A stretch of DNA of 64,000 bases from Algoriphagus locisalis. GTDB taxonomy: Bacteria; Bacteroidota; Bacteroidia; Cytophagales; Cyclobacteriaceae. The position numbers and the translations under genes were made by a program. The notes below the pieces were generated by a model. The model searched no databases, was not told where the DNA came from, and saw only the letters and a program-made list of their open reading frames with translations. Location of the stretch: positions 62,001-126,000 of the forward strand of contig NZ_FPBF01000007.1 in NCBI RefSeq assembly GCF_900116615.1. Reading direction: 5' to 3'. Shown here one piece after another: positions 1 to 8,718 of this stretch (the stretch's first letter is position 1; each line of letters opens with the position of its first letter).

Positions 1-2
1 TG

Positions 3-272
3 CTTTTTCAAGTCTTCGAGCAATATGACCCTGAAAACTTACTATTGAAACAAGCGCATGGAGAAGCGATAGATCAGCAGATGGAGGAAGATAAAATGAT
101 TCATGCGCTGCAAAAAATAAACGGTCAATACTTAGTTGTAAAGCATCCAGTGCAGTTCACACCTTTTTCATTTCCAATCATGGTAGATCGGCTGAGCAGA
201 ACATCGATTAGTTCGGAATCAATAGAAGATCGGATCGCTAAGATACAAGCCCAGTTTCAAGTCATGGATTAA
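3..272 (+). CDS. C-terminal end of a ligase-associated DEXH-box helicase (Lhr family), 5' end outside window
   Basis: The reading frame is open from the first bases of the window, so this is the last 89 codons of a longer gene. The segment with DPENLLLKQA followed by TPFSFPIMVDRLS and a closing IEDRIAKI stretch resembles the extreme C terminus of the ligase-associated Lhr-type DEXH helicases, which usually sit beside an ATP-dependent ligase and a metallophosphoesterase; those partners would lie to the left of the window. The helicase core is not visible, so the identification rests on this tail alone. A TTG at 45 lies inside the frame and is not the true start. The gene ends tail to tail with trkH, the two stop codons overlapping by 4 bases. 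Confidence 0.6.
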   Translation, partial: LFQVFEQYDPENLLLKQAHGEAIDQQMEEDKMIHALQKINGQYLVVKHPVQFTPFSFPIMVDRLSRTSISSESIEDRIAKIQAQFQVMD

Positions 273-1717
273 TTAGCTCTCCAGAAGAATGGAGTGAATA
301 AAATCAGGAGTGTAAATAGCTCCAATCGCCCAAGAAGCATGATTACCGAAAGGAAGATTTTTGCCGTAGGCGAGAAAAACGCAAAATTATCCACTGGACC
401 TACTTTGCCTATTCCCGGACCCACATTTCCCAAAGAAGTAGCTACAGCACCTAAGGAAGTAGCAAGATCATAGCCCATCAGAGAAAGTGCCAATGCTCCC
501 AAAACAAAAGTAAGTAGATAGATCAGCAGGAAATTCATGATATGTGTGATGATTCTCCCGGTCACCCGGTCTCCATTGATCATCAGCGGGACTATTGCTC
601 TTGGATGAACCAATCTCTTAAATTCCAGCCATGAATTTTTAATGAACGTCAGGTGACGCACGAATTTGATCCCGCCTGCGGTAGAACCCGCACAGCCTCC
701 CAAAAACAACAACATGAAACAGATAAAAGTCACTCCTTGACTATACTGCGTGTAATCATCGCTCACGAAACCTGTGGTAGTCACAATAGAAACTACCTGA
801 AACAAAGATTTACGGAAAGCCAATTCATGGCTCACTCCGCCATTGGCAAAAATCGGGTAATAGAGGATAATAGAAAGTGCCAAAAGCGCCAAACCGTAGG
901 TTTTGAACTCATCACTTCGCAACACGCGCTTAAACTTTCCAATCAAGCCAAAATAGATTACCGTAAAGTTGGTTCCTGCCAAAAACATGAAAAAGATCGC
1001 TACATACTGTATAAATGCTGAATCGTAGTAGGCCATGCTGGCATTTTTAGTAGAGAAACCTCCCGTAGCCAATGTAGTCAAGGCGTGATTGATCGCATCG
1101 AAAAAGGTCATTCCTCCTACCCAGTAAAGTGAGGTGGCCAACACTGTAAGCCCTACATAGACATACCAAAGGCGCTTTGCTGTCTCAGAAATTCTCGGGT
1201 GAACTTTATCCGAAGTAGGCCCGGGAGACTCTGCTACAAAGAGCTCAATCCCGCCGATTCCCAAGAGTGGAAAAATTGCGACTGTTAGCACGATTATCCC
1301 CAATCCTCCAATCCACTGGGTCATACTTCGCCAAAAAAGCAACCCTTTTGGCATAGCTTCAATATCTGTCAGAATAGAGGCTCCCGTGGTAGTGAGACCC
1401 GACATGGTCTCAAAAAGAGCATCTGAAAAGCTCCCTATTTCCTGACTAAGCACGTAAGGAAGCATCCCAAAGCCAGCCATAAAAACCCAGCTCAAAGCCA
1501 CAATCAAGTATCCTTCTCGCTTTCTAATATTTTGGTCCTGCTTTGAAAAAGAGAAAAAGAGCGTAGCACCAATTACCATAGTGATCACAGCCGAGCTCAA
1601 AATCGGCCAGGGGTCCTCTTCAAAATGAATAGAAAAAATAATCCCGGGAAGCATCAACAGGGAAATCAGCACCAAGAGTGCGCCCATGATTTTCCCGATT
1701 TCTTTAAAATGGATCAT
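269..1717 (-). CDS. trkH: TrkH/KtrB-family potassium channel subunit
   Basis: This is the membrane pore subunit of a Trk-type potassium uptake system (482 aa, normal length). The four pseudo-repeated selectivity-filter loops are visible: TTTGAS near residues 109-114, ATGGFST near 217-223, TTTGF near 313-317 and GNVGPG near 435. Each is followed by a transmembrane helix, giving the M1-P-M2 repeats of the family. It lies 3 bases after trkA on the same strand, so the gating subunit and pore are co-transcribed. The system imports K+ for osmotic and pH balance. The 3' end overlaps the convergent helicase stop and no hairpin separates them. Confidence 0.95.
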   Translation of the reverse strand: MIHFKEIGKIMGALLVLISLLMLPGIIFSIHFEEDPWPILSSAVITMVIGATLFFSFSKQDQNIRKREGYLIVALSWVFMAGFGMLPYVLSQEIGSFSDALFETMSGLTTTGASILTDIEAMPKGLLFWRSMTQWIGGLGIIVLTVAIFPLLGIGGIELFVAESPGPTSDKVHPRISETAKRLWYVYVGLTVLATSLYWVGGMTFFDAINHALTTLATGGFSTKNASMAYYDSAFIQYVAIFFMFLAGTNFTVIYFGLIGKFKRVLRSDEFKTYGLALLALSIILYYPIFANGGVSHELAFRKSLFQVVSIVTTTGFVSDDYTQYSQGVTFICFMLLFLGGCAGSTAGGIKFVRHLTFIKNSWLEFKRLVHPRAIVPLMINGDRVTGRIITHIMNFLLIYLLTFVLGALALSLMGYDLATSLGAVATSLGNVGPGIGKVGPVDNFAFFSPTAKIFLSVIMLLGRLELFTLLILFTPFFWRAN

Positions 1718-1720
1718 CCC

Positions 1721-3067
1721 TTAATGAAACAGTTTTTCCAGCGCATTTTTTGCTTCAGGCAGCGCCAAAACAATTGCTTTATCATTCAAATCCAGCTGAA
1801 AATCACCGTCAGGGATAAAAACTTCCTCTCCTCTGATTACTCCGGCTACGATAGCTGAATCCGGAAAATGCAATTCTCTCAGCGGATTTTTGATCAATCG
1901 GTTATTCTTACAGACGGAATATTGGATAAACTCCGCATCTACACCATAGATACCGGAAACTGCTTCCACTGTACCTTTTTTCAAAAACCTGGACACTTCA
2001 TTAGCAGCTACCAGCTTTTTGTTGATCAATGAATCCACACCTATACTATGGGAAATATGGATGTACTCCCGTGTATCTACGTGGGCAATAGTCTTGTAAA
2101 CCCCATGATTTTTGGCTGTCAAACTTGCAATAATATTGGTCTCGGAGGATTCGGTCAAGGCAAGAAATGCATCCATCTGCTCTAGGCCTTCCTCGATGAG
2201 TAATTCTACATTCTTATAATCACCGTTGATCACCAGCGAGTTTTTGAGATTCTCTGCCAGCCATTTACAGCGTTCCTTGTCCTTGTTGATTAGCGTTACC
2301 CGGAAATGGTCTTCCAGCCTAAGCGCTGTGGTCAGCGCCATATCATCCCCACCGATAATCATCACATTCTTAATGGTATGCTTTTCCTGACCTAGCACTT
2401 CCATGATGGTCTGTGTATTTTTCTTATTAGAGATGAAAAATACGTGGTCGTTATTTCGGATGATTGTACTTCCCCTAGGGATGAGTGTTTTTTGATCCCT
2501 GAGAATCGCTATGATCCGAATGTCATCAAATATAGGGTTGGACTTGGTGTCCATTATCCGCTGATTGACTAGAGGATTGCTTTGATCTAGTGTGATCCCC
2601 ACGATATTCAGCTTGCCACCTTCAAAATCGAAAACTTCCGTAAAACTGGAATTCTCTATCATGTTGAAAATATGCTTGCTGCAAAGCATAGTTGGTGAAA
2701 TCAAATTATCTATGCCTAGATTTTTGAAGTAGGACATGTTCTCTGATTCCATGTAGGAGTGATTTCTCACTCTGGCCATCACCCGCTTTGCACCAAGTTG
2801 CTTGGCCAAAACTGCAGTCACAATATTGGTTTTCTCAGAGGTAGTCACAGCCAAGACCATGCTTGCTCGATTGACGTTGGCGCGTTTGAGGATCTCAAAT
2901 GAGGTAGCATCTCCCTGAACTGTTAATACATCGAGCTTGGAGGACACATAGTCCAATACTTCTCTGTCTGTATCGATCAGCGTAATATCCTTATTATCGT
3001 AACTTAATTGCTCAGCGAGGTGGTAACCCATATCTCCAGCACCGGCAATCACAATATTCATCCCCAT
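1721..3067 (-). CDS. trkA: Trk system potassium transporter TrkA (dual RCK subunit)
   Basis: Cytoplasmic nucleotide-binding regulator of the TrkH channel, 448 aa. It shows the full duplicated TrkA_N-TrkA_C architecture. The first Rossmann motif is GAGDMG at residues 8-13 followed by an acidic strand end. A second, degenerate Rossmann half starts near residue 231 with IIGGDDMA, and each half is followed by a TrkA_C segment. NAD(H)/ATP binding at these folds is known to gate the channel in the family. It is first gene of the trkA-trkH pair. The start at MGMNIVIAGAGD is supported by the Rossmann strand beginning immediately; MNIVIAG two codons later is an equally good alternative. Confidence 0.95.
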   Translation of the reverse strand: MGMNIVIAGAGDMGYHLAEQLSYDNKDITLIDTDREVLDYVSSKLDVLTVQGDATSFEILKRANVNRASMVLAVTTSEKTNIVTAVLAKQLGAKRVMARVRNHSYMESENMSYFKNLGIDNLISPTMLCSKHIFNMIENSSFTEVFDFEGGKLNIVGITLDQSNPLVNQRIMDTKSNPIFDDIRIIAILRDQKTLIPRGSTIIRNNDHVFFISNKKNTQTIMEVLGQEKHTIKNVMIIGGDDMALTTALRLEDHFRVTLINKDKERCKWLAENLKNSLVINGDYKNVELLIEEGLEQMDAFLALTESSETNIIASLTAKNHGVYKTIAHVDTREYIHISHSIGVDSLINKKLVAANEVSRFLKKGTVEAVSGIYGVDAEFIQYSVCKNNRLIKNPLRELHFPDSAIVAGVIRGEEVFIPDGDFQLDLNDKAIVLALPEAKNALEKLFH

Positions 3068-3167
3068 AGAGGTAATTCAGGTGATTTTTGAATTGGCAAA
3101 AATAATAGCTTTCTAAATGGTAATCAGATATTAAGCAATTTCTTTTCTGCCTTACGGGTCAAAGTAA

Positions 3168-3175
3168 CAAAGCTA
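3168..3175 (-). promoter_or_regulatory. possible -7 element upstream of trkA
   Basis: The minus strand reads TAGCTTTG here, an exact match to the Bacteroidota TAnnTTTG element, about 100 bases before trkA. No TTG is found at the expected -33 distance, so the call is weak. Confidence 0.25.
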
Positions 3176-3245
3176 AATCCTAAAAATTCACTTTTGAGTC
3201 AGTTTTTTGAAGGGACATTTTCAAGACTTATCTCCTTCAATTGGT

Positions 3246-4490
3246 TCAATCCTCGAGAAGCTTACTGCTTTCAGCTTCGGGCAATTCCTGAATGTCTTTA
3301 AGCTTTCGCTGAATAACTCTCGTCCGGGCACCGACCAGCTTGTCTAGTTCAGAATTGGCTTCATTTAGCTTCTTCTGGGTCTTTTCGATCAACTCTCCAA
3401 ACTTCCCAAACTCAGTTTTGATCGCTCCCAAAATCTGCCAAACCTCCGAGCTACGCTTCTGAATAGCCAGCGTCCGAAACCCCATTTGAAGACTATTCAA
3501 GATTGCAGAAAGTGTGGTAGGGCCAGTGACCAGCACTTTATATTCCTGTTGGATTTGCTGAGTCAGTCCAGGTTCACGTAGGATTTCTGCATAGAGGCTT
3601 TCTACTGGGAGAAACAGAATGGCGAAATCCGTAGTGTGAGGAGGATTGATGTATTTGTTCTGTATATCCTGAGCAGCTTTTTTTACCGCTTTGAAAAGCT
3701 CAGTTCTAGCCATTGTAATCTCTGCTTTAGACGCTACTTCATACGCATCAACAAGCCTCAGATAAGACTCCTGAGGGAATTTCGAATCAATCGGCAATAA
3801 TACAGGCTCATGTTGACCGGGCATTTTCACCGCGAATTCCACCCGCTCGCGGTTCCCTTTGCCAACTTCTGCATTTAAAATATACTGCTCTGCAGTAAGC
3901 AGATTCTCCAAAATTGCCTGCAACTGATATTCACCAAGCACTCCCCGGCTTTTCACATTGGTCAAAACCCGCTTCAGATCCCCGACTCCATTTGCGAGAC
4001 TTTGCATTTCACCTAGTCCCTTTTGTACTGCCTGAAGCTGATTGCTCACCATTTCAAAAGACTGTCCCAAACGGGTTTCCAACGTCTTCTGAAGCTTTTC
4101 ATCTACTGTCTCACGGATCTTTTCCAAGCGCAACTCTGTAGTTTTCATCAAATCCTCCTGCCTTCTGTTCAATTCGGAAAACTTCTCCCGCTGAAGTGAA
4201 TTAAACTCTTGCACATTTTGTCTAAAAACCTCTCCAAAAGACTTCAACGCCTCATTTTGATCTTTGGAATTGGCTCGGATACTGTTAAATACCAACTGAA
4301 ACTGATTCGCCAGATTCTCACTAGCCTCACGTCTGGATTGCGCCAAAGCTACTTCTAGCTCTTTGCTCATTCTAGCAAGTTCTGCTTGCAAAAAGGCTTT
4401 TTCCTGCTCATTATTCTTTCGTAGAAAAAATAAAAGCATGAAAATCACTTGAAGAATGATTACTACAATAATCAAATACTCAATCGGCAT
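3246..4490 (-). CDS. rmuC: DNA recombination protein RmuC
   Basis: A membrane-anchored coiled-coil protein with a nuclease-like RmuC domain, linked in E. coli to limiting recombination at inverted repeats. One N-terminal transmembrane helix (about residues 3-22) is followed by a long heptad-rich region to about residue 175, then the conserved RmuC core beginning RGVLGEYQLQ and including DSKFP and a PTTLSAILNSLQ-type segment. Length (414 aa) is normal. The ATG overlaps the last codons and stop of the upstream hydrolase gene by 11 bases, which implies translational coupling. Confidence 0.93.
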   Translation of the reverse strand: MPIEYLIIVVIILQVIFMLLFFLRKNNEQEKAFLQAELARMSKELEVALAQSRREASENLANQFQLVFNSIRANSKDQNEALKSFGEVFRQNVQEFNSLQREKFSELNRRQEDLMKTTELRLEKIRETVDEKLQKTLETRLGQSFEMVSNQLQAVQKGLGEMQSLANGVGDLKRVLTNVKSRGVLGEYQLQAILENLLTAEQYILNAEVGKGNRERVEFAVKMPGQHEPVLLPIDSKFPQESYLRLVDAYEVASKAEITMARTELFKAVKKAAQDIQNKYINPPHTTDFAILFLPVESLYAEILREPGLTQQIQQEYKVLVTGPTTLSAILNSLQMGFRTLAIQKRSSEVWQILGAIKTEFGKFGELIEKTQKKLNEANSELDKLVGARTRVIQRKLKDIQELPEAESSKLLED

Positions 4491-5490
4491 ATGTCATCAG
4501 TTTGGGTTCTTGAAAGTAGTCCTTTCGTACTTCCACCCCTAAAAATGAGAGATATTTAGCGACAGATTCCGTCGGTATTTCTTCCATCGGCACATGAGCA
4601 GCATTGTCAAAAACAACCAGTTTAGATCCAGGAATTGCTTTTTCTAAAGCATACCCCTGAGTTACAGGAATCCACGAATCCTCTTTTCCCCACATGATCA
4701 AAGTAGGCATATCCAACCTGTCAAAGTCAATTCGTGATTCTCGCGGTGCTCCCATTCGATCCAAAGTCGCTTTTCTATTCCCCTTCCGAAGCATCAGCTC
4801 ATAATACCGGGTAATGGCCTCATCAGTGACCTTTTCGGGATCAGCATACACTTGTTTCATATTCATCCCAAAAAGAAACTTGGGAGTGCATTTCAGAAGT
4901 ATGGATGAAAGCACTGGATTCTTTGCCAATTTAAAAATCCAAGGATCACTTTTCTTTGATTCTTTTAAATCCAAATTTTTATTTAAAGTAGAAGGAACAC
5001 CTGAAGCATCTACAAAATTCAAAGAGAGCACTTTATCTGGTCTAGTAGAAGCTACCTGCATCGCCACTGCTCCACCCATAGAATTACCCGCCAAGTGAAA
5101 TTTATCAAGATTCAGCTTTTCAGATAACTCCAAAACCAAAAGAGAGTAATCTGTCAAACTATATCGCTTCAGCTCATCTGGACCAGTAAGTCCATGCCCG
5201 GGAAAATCGATGGAAATAGTCAAAAAGTAGGGGCTCAACTCTTGCTGCCAAGCATCCCAGGTATGCAGTGAAGAAAAGCTACCATGAAGGAGAATTATTG
5301 GCTCACCTTCTCCTATTATCCGCACATGGACATTGATACCGTCTAGGGAAATAAAATGGGATTCTCCTGTAGCGTATTTTTGCTCAATTTCCTCTGCTGG
5401 GATATCATTTCTATAACATAACCCTAAAAAGAACAAACACGCGAAAAGAATAACAGTCAATACTTTTAAAATTCGTTTGATCCAACCCAT
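4480..5490 (-). CDS. membrane-anchored alpha/beta hydrolase
   Basis: Alpha/beta-hydrolase-fold esterase-like protein of 336 aa. An N-terminal hydrophobic anchor (from MGWIKRILKV) precedes the fold. Visible motifs are the oxyanion HGSFSS, the nucleophile elbow GNSMGG, an acid in MWGKEDSW and the catalytic histidine in NAAHVPMEE, so the triad is complete. The substrate cannot be told from sequence. The frame extends upstream to a TTG at 5544, but the ATG at 5490 gives a clean signal anchor and is preferred. It overlaps rmuC by 11 bases and is divergent from the Nramp-like gene. Confidence 0.85.
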   Translation of the reverse strand: MGWIKRILKVLTVILFACLFFLGLCYRNDIPAEEIEQKYATGESHFISLDGINVHVRIIGEGEPIILLHGSFSSLHTWDAWQQELSPYFLTISIDFPGHGLTGPDELKRYSLTDYSLLVLELSEKLNLDKFHLAGNSMGGAVAMQVASTRPDKVLSLNFVDASGVPSTLNKNLDLKESKKSDPWIFKLAKNPVLSSILLKCTPKFLFGMNMKQVYADPEKVTDEAITRYYELMLRKGNRKATLDRMGAPRESRIDFDRLDMPTLIMWGKEDSWIPVTQGYALEKAIPGSKLVVFDNAAHVPMEEIPTESVAKYLSFLGVEVRKDYFQEPKLMTYAD

Positions 5491-5586
5491 AAATTCGGCT
5501 TTTTTGAAATAATGTTTATTCTCGGTAGAATAGAAAAAGTACAAAAATTCTACCCTAATCTCTAGCTAAACCTTTAAAGATAAACC

Positions 5587-6816
5587 TTGAGTCTTAAAAC
5601 ATTTTTTAAAAATCTCGGGCCGGGCTCTATCATCGCCGCTGCTTTCATCGGCCCCGGTACGGTGACCGTCTGCACTTTGGCCGGAGTCAATTTTGGGTTT
5701 GCTTTACTTTGGGCATTGGGATTATCGATTATTGCTACGGTGATTCTGCAGGAAATTTCCGGCAGACTTGGATTGGTGACTGGTCAGGATCTCAGCCAAT
5801 TGATACGTAATCAAACCGGAAAGCCACTTTTCAGAGTGTTCTCCATGATTCTGGTGCTGATAGCCATTGGACTTGGAAATGCCGCTTACGAATCCGGAAA
5901 TATATCAGGAACCAATTTGGGATTGCAGGTTTTCTGGGATGCACCGATCATCAATGTTGCAAGTTTTGAAATACAAACAGGAAATCTAATCCTAGGCCTT
6001 TTTGCTTTTGCTATACTTTGGCTGGGAAATTATAAAGCGCTGGAGCGAATACTGGTTGCTTTGGTGATATTCATGTCTATAGCTTTCTCAGTGACAGCCA
6101 TTCTCACAAAACCCGATTGGTCAGCTGTTTTTTCAGGGTTTATCCCAAGTTGGAATGACGCAAATCTCCCAACGCTTGTCGCTTTAATCGGAACTACCGT
6201 AGTTCCTTACAACCTGTTTCTTTATGCCAGTTTAGCCAAAAATCGTTGGTCAGGGTCTGAAGATATTGTATGGATGCGAAGAGATATTGCAATTTCCATA
6301 ATTCTAGGCGGGTTGGTTTCCATGGCTATTTTGATGGTAGGAGCAGCAAATACGAGCAGCGAAATCAAAAGCGCTATTGATGTATCCAAAGGTCTGGAAG
6401 GAGTCTTCGGAAGCTTTGCAAAATACTTGATGGGATTTGGCTTGATGGCAGCTGGACTTACTTCCAGCATCACTGCACCACTGGCTGCTGGATTGGTAAT
6501 CTGTGGAATACTGGGCTGGAGTCAGGAAATCCAATCCCGATCCATGCGAGCTTCGATGGGAGTAATCGTAGGTCTGGGATTACTTTTTGCTTCCTTAGGA
6601 ATCAAACCTGTGCAATTGATCACGCTTGCCCAACTGGCTAATGGAGTTCTTCTTCCACTTATCAGCGGATGGATTATCTGGGTTGCTTCGCAAAAAGAAA
6701 CACTAGGGGATTACCGAAATAGATTAGGCTACACTTTCCTGGCGGTTTTGATCTGGCTAGTCACTTTGGTCCTGGGTTTGAAAAGTATTTTGGCGGTTTT
6801 GGGGATTACATTTTAG
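5587..6816 (+). CDS. Nramp-family (SLC11-like) metal transporter with altered metal-site motifs
   Basis: Polytopic inner-membrane transporter (409 aa) with the LeuT-type Nramp outline of about eleven helices. The start is the TTG at 5587: the codon two before it is a stop, and the protein begins directly with the family motif NLGPGSIIAAAFIGPG. Canonical Nramps carry DPGN in helix 1 and MPHN in helix 6; here these positions read GPGT (residues 22-25) and VPYN (206-209), so the helix-1 Asp and Asn and the helix-6 Met and His are all replaced. Transition-metal specificity is therefore doubtful. Family membership is clear; the transported ion is not. The gene is monocistronic and convergent with the GNAT gene, 28 bases apart. 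Confidence 0.85.
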   Translation: MSLKTFFKNLGPGSIIAAAFIGPGTVTVCTLAGVNFGFALLWALGLSIIATVILQEISGRLGLVTGQDLSQLIRNQTGKPLFRVFSMILVLIAIGLGNAAYESGNISGTNLGLQVFWDAPIINVASFEIQTGNLILGLFAFAILWLGNYKALERILVALVIFMSIAFSVTAILTKPDWSAVFSGFIPSWNDANLPTLVALIGTTVVPYNLFLYASLAKNRWSGSEDIVWMRRDIAISIILGGLVSMAILMVGAANTSSEIKSAIDVSKGLEGVFGSFAKYLMGFGLMAAGLTSSITAPLAAGLVICGILGWSQEIQSRSMRASMGVIVGLGLLFASLGIKPVQLITLAQLANGVLLPLISGWIIWVASQKETLGDYRNRLGYTFLAVLIWLVTLVLGLKSILAVLGITF

Positions 6817-6844
6817 TAGAATTTTTCAGCAGGTTTTACTTGAA

Positions 6845-7396
6845 TTATTCTATTCTAATTCTATCCCACTCGCTATCCAAAACACTATAATAAATCGTAT
6901 CTCTTCGTCTTCCATGCGTAAGCAAGGTGTGGCTTCTCAAGATCCCCTCTTCTACAGCACCTAATTTTAGCAATGCTTTTCGGGCTGGCATATTCAGCAC
7001 ATCGGTTTTTATTTCTACGCGCTTGAGCTTTAGTGTCTCAAAGCAATAGTCCAGCATCAAAAGCTTCATCGCTTGATTTATTCCTGTTCCATGAAACTTT
7101 CTTCCAAGCCAAGTCCAGCCTATTTCTATGCGTTCATCTCGTTCAGAAAAATTTCCAAAAGCAGTACTTCCCACTGCTTGATTGTGGTGTTTGTCCCAAA
7201 CCAAAAACTGTAAGCGACTTCCAGCAAAAGCAGGCTTTGCCCATTCTACAAATTCCTCAGGGACGCTCAGGTCATAAGTGAAATAAGTCCATAGACTTGG
7301 ATCAGTTGCCAAGGACATCAAAACAGGAAAATCCTGCTCTGTGATAGGCCTGAGCAGGATTTTATCATTCTCTAAAACTAAATTCGGATTGAGCAT
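6845..7396 (-). CDS. GNAT N-acetyltransferase (RimJ/RimL-like)
   Basis: A 183-aa acetyl-CoA-dependent N-acyltransferase of the RimJ/RimL type. The N terminus (LRPITEQDFPVLMSLA) and the acetyl-CoA-binding stretch RKFHGTGINQAMK, followed by VEIKTDVLNMPARKALLKLG, are typical. The acceptor could be a protein N terminus, an amino compound or an antibiotic; nothing in the sequence decides. Its ATG overlaps the stop codon of the upstream aminotransferase by one base (TAATG), so the two are translated together. Confidence 0.88.
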   Translation of the reverse strand: MLNPNLVLENDKILLRPITEQDFPVLMSLATDPSLWTYFTYDLSVPEEFVEWAKPAFAGSRLQFLVWDKHHNQAVGSTAFGNFSERDERIEIGWTWLGRKFHGTGINQAMKLLMLDYCFETLKLKRVEIKTDVLNMPARKALLKLGAVEEGILRSHTLLTHGRRRDTIYYSVLDSEWDRIRIE

Positions 7397-8520
7397 TAGC
7401 CTAAAACTTCTGTGATTGCTTGATTATAAAGTTTGACCTCTTCGATGGTGCCGGTTGAAATTCTACACCAGTCAGTTAAGGGTTCAAATGGCCTGCCGAT
7501 GATAAAACCTTTGTCATACATCACCTTGTTCAATTCTTTGATAGTTCTTCCAGATTGGAAAAAGATGAAATTGGCATGGGAATCTAAATAAGGCAATTTT
7601 AATTCATTTAGAGTATGTGTAAGTAAAGCTTTTGCTTCATTCGTTTTCTGAAGAGAAAAGTTGTAAAAATCAGTATCCAGTAGCGCTGCTTTACTCGCTT
7701 CAATCGCCATAATATTTGTATTGGCGACCACGCGATCTGAAAGCATTTTGGCCAACTCAGGCTTTGCTATCAAATACCCCATTCTGATTCCTGCTAGTCC
7801 ATAAACTTTAGAAAAAGTACGGGAGACGATTACATCATAGCCTTCCTTCACCAACTCAACCATGGACGGGTAGTTTGGCTCCTTGATGTAATCGTAATAG
7901 GCTTCATCAGAGAAAACCACCGCTTGCTTACTTACCGTTTTGCAAAAATCAACGACTTGATTCGCTGGAAGTAATTTGCCCGTTGGGTTATTCGGATTAC
8001 ATAGAAAAACCATTTTAGTTTTATAGGAAACACGCTTTTCTATTTCCTCCAGATCGAAGTCTAAGTCCTTATTCAGAGGAACCCAATTGATATCCGTACC
8101 CCATACCTCTGCATAATTCATCATGGTCAAAAAAGTAGGCGAGCAGGAAATAATCTCTCCCCCACTGCCAAAGGTAATTCCTGCAATCTTTAGTCCTTCA
8201 GTAGATCCTGCGACTAGTACAACATGATCCTCAGGCACCCCCTCTTTTTCAGCGATCATTTTGACTAGATCAGCATTGTAGCCCCAAGGATACCTACAGC
8301 CATTATCAAAACCTTTAGTCATCGCCTTTCTCATAGATTCAGAAGGTCCATATGGATTTTCGTTAGAGCCTAAGCGAATAGGTGAAGCTATGGATCTGGG
8401 GTTAAACCTTCTGACTTCCTCGGCACTAAGCGAACTGATGACACCTGTAGTTCCTAAGGCAGCTAAGCCAGTGCCAAGCGAAGCTTTTTTTAACCATAAT
8501 CTTCTTGAAATTCCTGACAT
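7396..8520 (-). CDS. Tat-exported HisC-like PLP-dependent aminotransferase
   Basis: A fold-type I aminotransferase closest in motif layout to histidinol-phosphate aminotransferase (HisC). The substrate-binding LGSNENPYGPS lies at about 50-60, the cofactor loop CNPNNPTG at 174-181, DEAYYDY at 205-211, and the Schiff-base lysine K238 within SRTFSK. Unlike cytosolic HisC it begins with a twin-arginine leader (SRRLWLKKA, then a hydrophobic stretch to about residue 33), so it should act in the periplasm with PLP inserted before export. It is not in a his operon. It shares a TAATG overlap with the GNAT gene, suggesting work on a shared amine or amino acid. The true substrate is unknown. Confidence 0.87.
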   Translation of the reverse strand: MSGISRRLWLKKASLGTGLAALGTTGVISSLSAEEVRRFNPRSIASPIRLGSNENPYGPSESMRKAMTKGFDNGCRYPWGYNADLVKMIAEKEGVPEDHVVLVAGSTEGLKIAGITFGSGGEIISCSPTFLTMMNYAEVWGTDINWVPLNKDLDFDLEEIEKRVSYKTKMVFLCNPNNPTGKLLPANQVVDFCKTVSKQAVVFSDEAYYDYIKEPNYPSMVELVKEGYDVIVSRTFSKVYGLAGIRMGYLIAKPELAKMLSDRVVANTNIMAIEASKAALLDTDFYNFSLQKTNEAKALLTHTLNELKLPYLDSHANFIFFQSGRTIKELNKVMYDKGFIIGRPFEPLTDWCRISTGTIEEVKLYNQAITEVLG

Positions 8521-8718
8521 AATTTCACCTTTTAATTGTTAAAATAATAATATATAACCGCACCTATTGGAATATTTTCATCAGTAAAGATCTTTTATTA
8601 ACAATAGCCTGTTTGGTATAAACGACCTATTATAAAATTATCTATTATTATTTGTTAGTGGCTCAAAATAATTATTTAAATTATACAAAAGCGAAATTAA
8701 CCCTAAACCCTAATATTC

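Noticed and set aside
653..1021. 122-codon plus-strand frame
   Set aside because: Lies wholly antisense to trkH, whose filter motifs are intact; composition not protein-like.
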